Assembly (NCBI GenBank): GCA_946631535.1
Contig: CAMPAF010000175.1
Location: forward strand, 1 to 6,494
DNA from: an uncultured Verrucomicrobiota bacterium
Lineage (GTDB): Bacteria; Verrucomicrobiota; Kiritimatiellia; RFP12; UBA1067
Length of the DNA: 6,494 nucleotides
Reading direction: 5' to 3'
Below, in pieces: positions 5,248 to 6,494 of the stretch (position 1 is the first letter of the stretch; each line of letters starts with the position of its first letter). Made by a program: the position numbers and the translations under genes. The notes below the pieces were generated by a model. That model worked only from the letters and a program-made list of their open reading frames with translations. It was not told the origin of the DNA and made no database searches.

Positions 5248-6474
5248 GTGAAAAGGAAACCCAGAGAACTCAACGTTGTCGAATCGCAGGAACCGCGCAA
5301 GGTGACCGTGGCGGTGAAGATGATGAATACGACAGGCCGCCAACGCCTGCGCGGCGTCTACCGCTACATCGCGGAGGGGCGCGACTGGGACGTGCGGCTG
5401 CTTCGGGCGGAAGCGGAACTGACCGTTCAGTCCATTCGGCAGGCGGAAAAGGATGGCACGCAGGGTTTCCTCGTCTGCTACCATCCCGAACGCGACACCT
5501 TGGCGGCCCTCTCCATGGCGTGCGCGCCGGTCGTCTCCTTCGTGGTCGGAGCCGCCGCCTCGCGCCGCGGCTTCCTCCGCCTCCCGGACGAAGACAACAA
5601 GCGCATCGGCGCGCTCGCCGCGGAACACTTCCTTTCCTTGGGACGCTTTCGCAGCTTTGGGTTTGTGCCTGACGAGGACGAGCTGTTCTGGTCGCGCCAG
5701 CGGCTCGACGGCTTCCGCCGCCGCCTGGGGCGCGAGGCAAGGAACCTTTCGGTCTACCGCCGCGAGGCGCACGGCACGGCCTCCTCTGACGCGCAGTCTC
5801 TCGCCGAATGGCTCGTCGACCTTCCCAAGCCTACCGCCGTTATGGCGGCCTGGGACTATCGGGCCGCGCAGGTGATTTCCGCGTGCCGCCATATCGGCAT
5901 CGCCGTCCCCATGCAGGTGGCGGTCTGCGGCATGGACAACGACGAGTTCATCTGCGACAGCGCCAACCCTCGCCTCACCAGCATCCGGGCCGACCGCGAC
6001 GGGCAGGGCTATGCGGCCGCAGCGGCCCTGGATGCCCTGATCGACGGGCGAGCCCCGCGCATCGACCATGCCCCCTTCCGCGCCGCGACGATCGTCGTGC
6101 GCGGTTCCTCGGCGCCCTTGGCCCCGGCCGCGTCGCTTGTGGAACGCGCGCTCGCCTTCGCGAACGAGAACGCCCTTTCCGGGATCGACGCCGCCGACGT
6201 GGCCCGCCATCTCGGCGTTTCGCGCCGCCTTCTCGACCTGCGCTTCAAGCAGCTCGGCATTCCATCCATCTCTTCTACGCTCACCGATCGTCGCCTCGCC
6301 GAGGTGAAAAGGTTGCTGTCCACCACATCTTTCACGCTCGACCGCGTCGCCGCACTCAGCGGATTCCGCAATCCCGATTCCATGCGCAACCTTTTCCGCC
6401 GCCGCTTCGGCGTCTCGATGCGCACCTGCCGGCGCGAAAGGGGCGCATCTGCGTTTCTCACCCATGCGTTTTGA
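5248..6474 (+). CDS. XylR-like transcription regulator (periplasmic-binding-protein-like domain + AraC HTH)
   Basis: This 408-residue cytoplasmic regulator has the architecture of E. coli XylR (about 390 residues). The ligand-sensing domain of LacI/ribose-binding-protein fold (about 18-288) starts with KVTVAVKM. It includes TQGFLVCY (71-78), a strand and turn FGFVPDEDELFWSRQRLDGF (137-156), and the closing part AVCGMDNDEFICDSANPRLTSI (225-246) typical of this fold. The C-terminal AraC domain (about 295-398) has helix-turn-helix 1 at IDAADVARHLGVSRRLLDLRF (313-333) and helix-turn-helix 2 at FTLDRVAALSGFRNPDSMRNLF (362-383), followed by FRRRFGVSMRTCRRE. There is no N-terminal LacI helix-turn-helix. 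The ligand is unknown; sugars are usual, and xylose or a xylan fragment would fit the esterase next door (inference). The GTG at 5248 is the only usable start upstream of the first strand of the fold: no ATG is in frame between the stop at 5191..5193 and residue 25. It has no Shine-Dalgarno. It is divergent from the operon it probably controls. Confidence 0.92.
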   Translation: MKRKPRELNVVESQEPRKVTVAVKMMNTTGRQRLRGVYRYIAEGRDWDVRLLRAEAELTVQSIRQAEKDGTQGFLVCYHPERDTLAALSMACAPVVSFVVGAAASRRGFLRLPDEDNKRIGALAAEHFLSLGRFRSFGFVPDEDELFWSRQRLDGFRRRLGREARNLSVYRREAHGTASSDAQSLAEWLVDLPKPTAVMAAWDYRAAQVISACRHIGIAVPMQVAVCGMDNDEFICDSANPRLTSIRADRDGQGYAAAAALDALIDGRAPRIDHAPFRAATIVVRGSSAPLAPAASLVERALAFANENALSGIDAADVARHLGVSRRLLDLRFKQLGIPSISSTLTDRRLAEVKRLLSTTSFTLDRVAALSGFRNPDSMRNLFRRRFGVSMRTCRRERGASAFLTHAF

Positions 6475-6494
6475 GATTGGAAACAACCAGAACA
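6475..6494. other. Short non-coding tail after the regulator
   Basis: Only 20 bases remain after the stop codon. They show no hairpin or T tract, so the terminator, or a following gene, lies outside the window. Confidence 0.6.

Noticed and set aside
5248..5319. N-terminal LacI-type DNA-binding helix-turn-helix in the regulator
   Set aside because: Only about 17 basic residues precede the first strand of the ligand-binding fold. DNA binding is provided by the C-terminal AraC domain.
5172..5672. Plus-strand open frame of 166 codons starting at 5172
   Set aside because: It overlaps the regulator in another frame, shows no domain, and would begin upstream of the predicted promoter.

Overview
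The window is a high-GC bacterial locus with two divergent transcription units separated by a 149-base control region (5099..5247). The gene families point to a member of the PVC group, most likely Kiritimatiellota or Verrucomicrobiota. The clues are tandem DUF2341 plus LamG-like modules in a secreted protein, a XylR-type regulator that fuses a sugar-binding-protein-like domain to an AraC DNA-binding domain, and a CE15-type esterase. This assignment is inferred from family knowledge; no marker gene is present.

Leftward unit (minus strand, read from 5098 down to 1): (1) a secreted 718-residue protein with two tandem DUF2341/LamG-like modules; (2) a secreted alpha/beta-hydrolase of the CE15 glucuronoyl-esterase type; (3) a sodium-coupled alanine/glycine symporter of the AGCS family; (4) the first 78 residues of a PLP-dependent class I/II aminotransferase that runs off the left edge. 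Every junction is a start/stop overlap, so the four genes look like one translationally coupled operon. It is preceded by an extended -10 promoter (TGCTATAAT) and a GGAG ribosome binding site.

Rightward unit (plus strand): one gene (5248..6474) for the XylR-like regulator. A matching extended -10 element (TGCTATACT) lies so close to its GTG start that the transcript may be leaderless. A perfect tandem 8-base repeat and a short inverted repeat lie just upstream and are candidate operator sequences.

Working model (inference): the regulator senses a small ligand, probably a sugar, and controls the divergent operon. The LamG-like protein and the esterase act outside the cytoplasm on a complex carbohydrate, perhaps glucuronoxylan. 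The symporter and aminotransferase import and process an amino acid. Joining a CE15-type esterase to alanine/glycine uptake and transamination is unexpected and is the main biological puzzle. No mobile element, CRISPR array, RNA gene or clear terminator was found.
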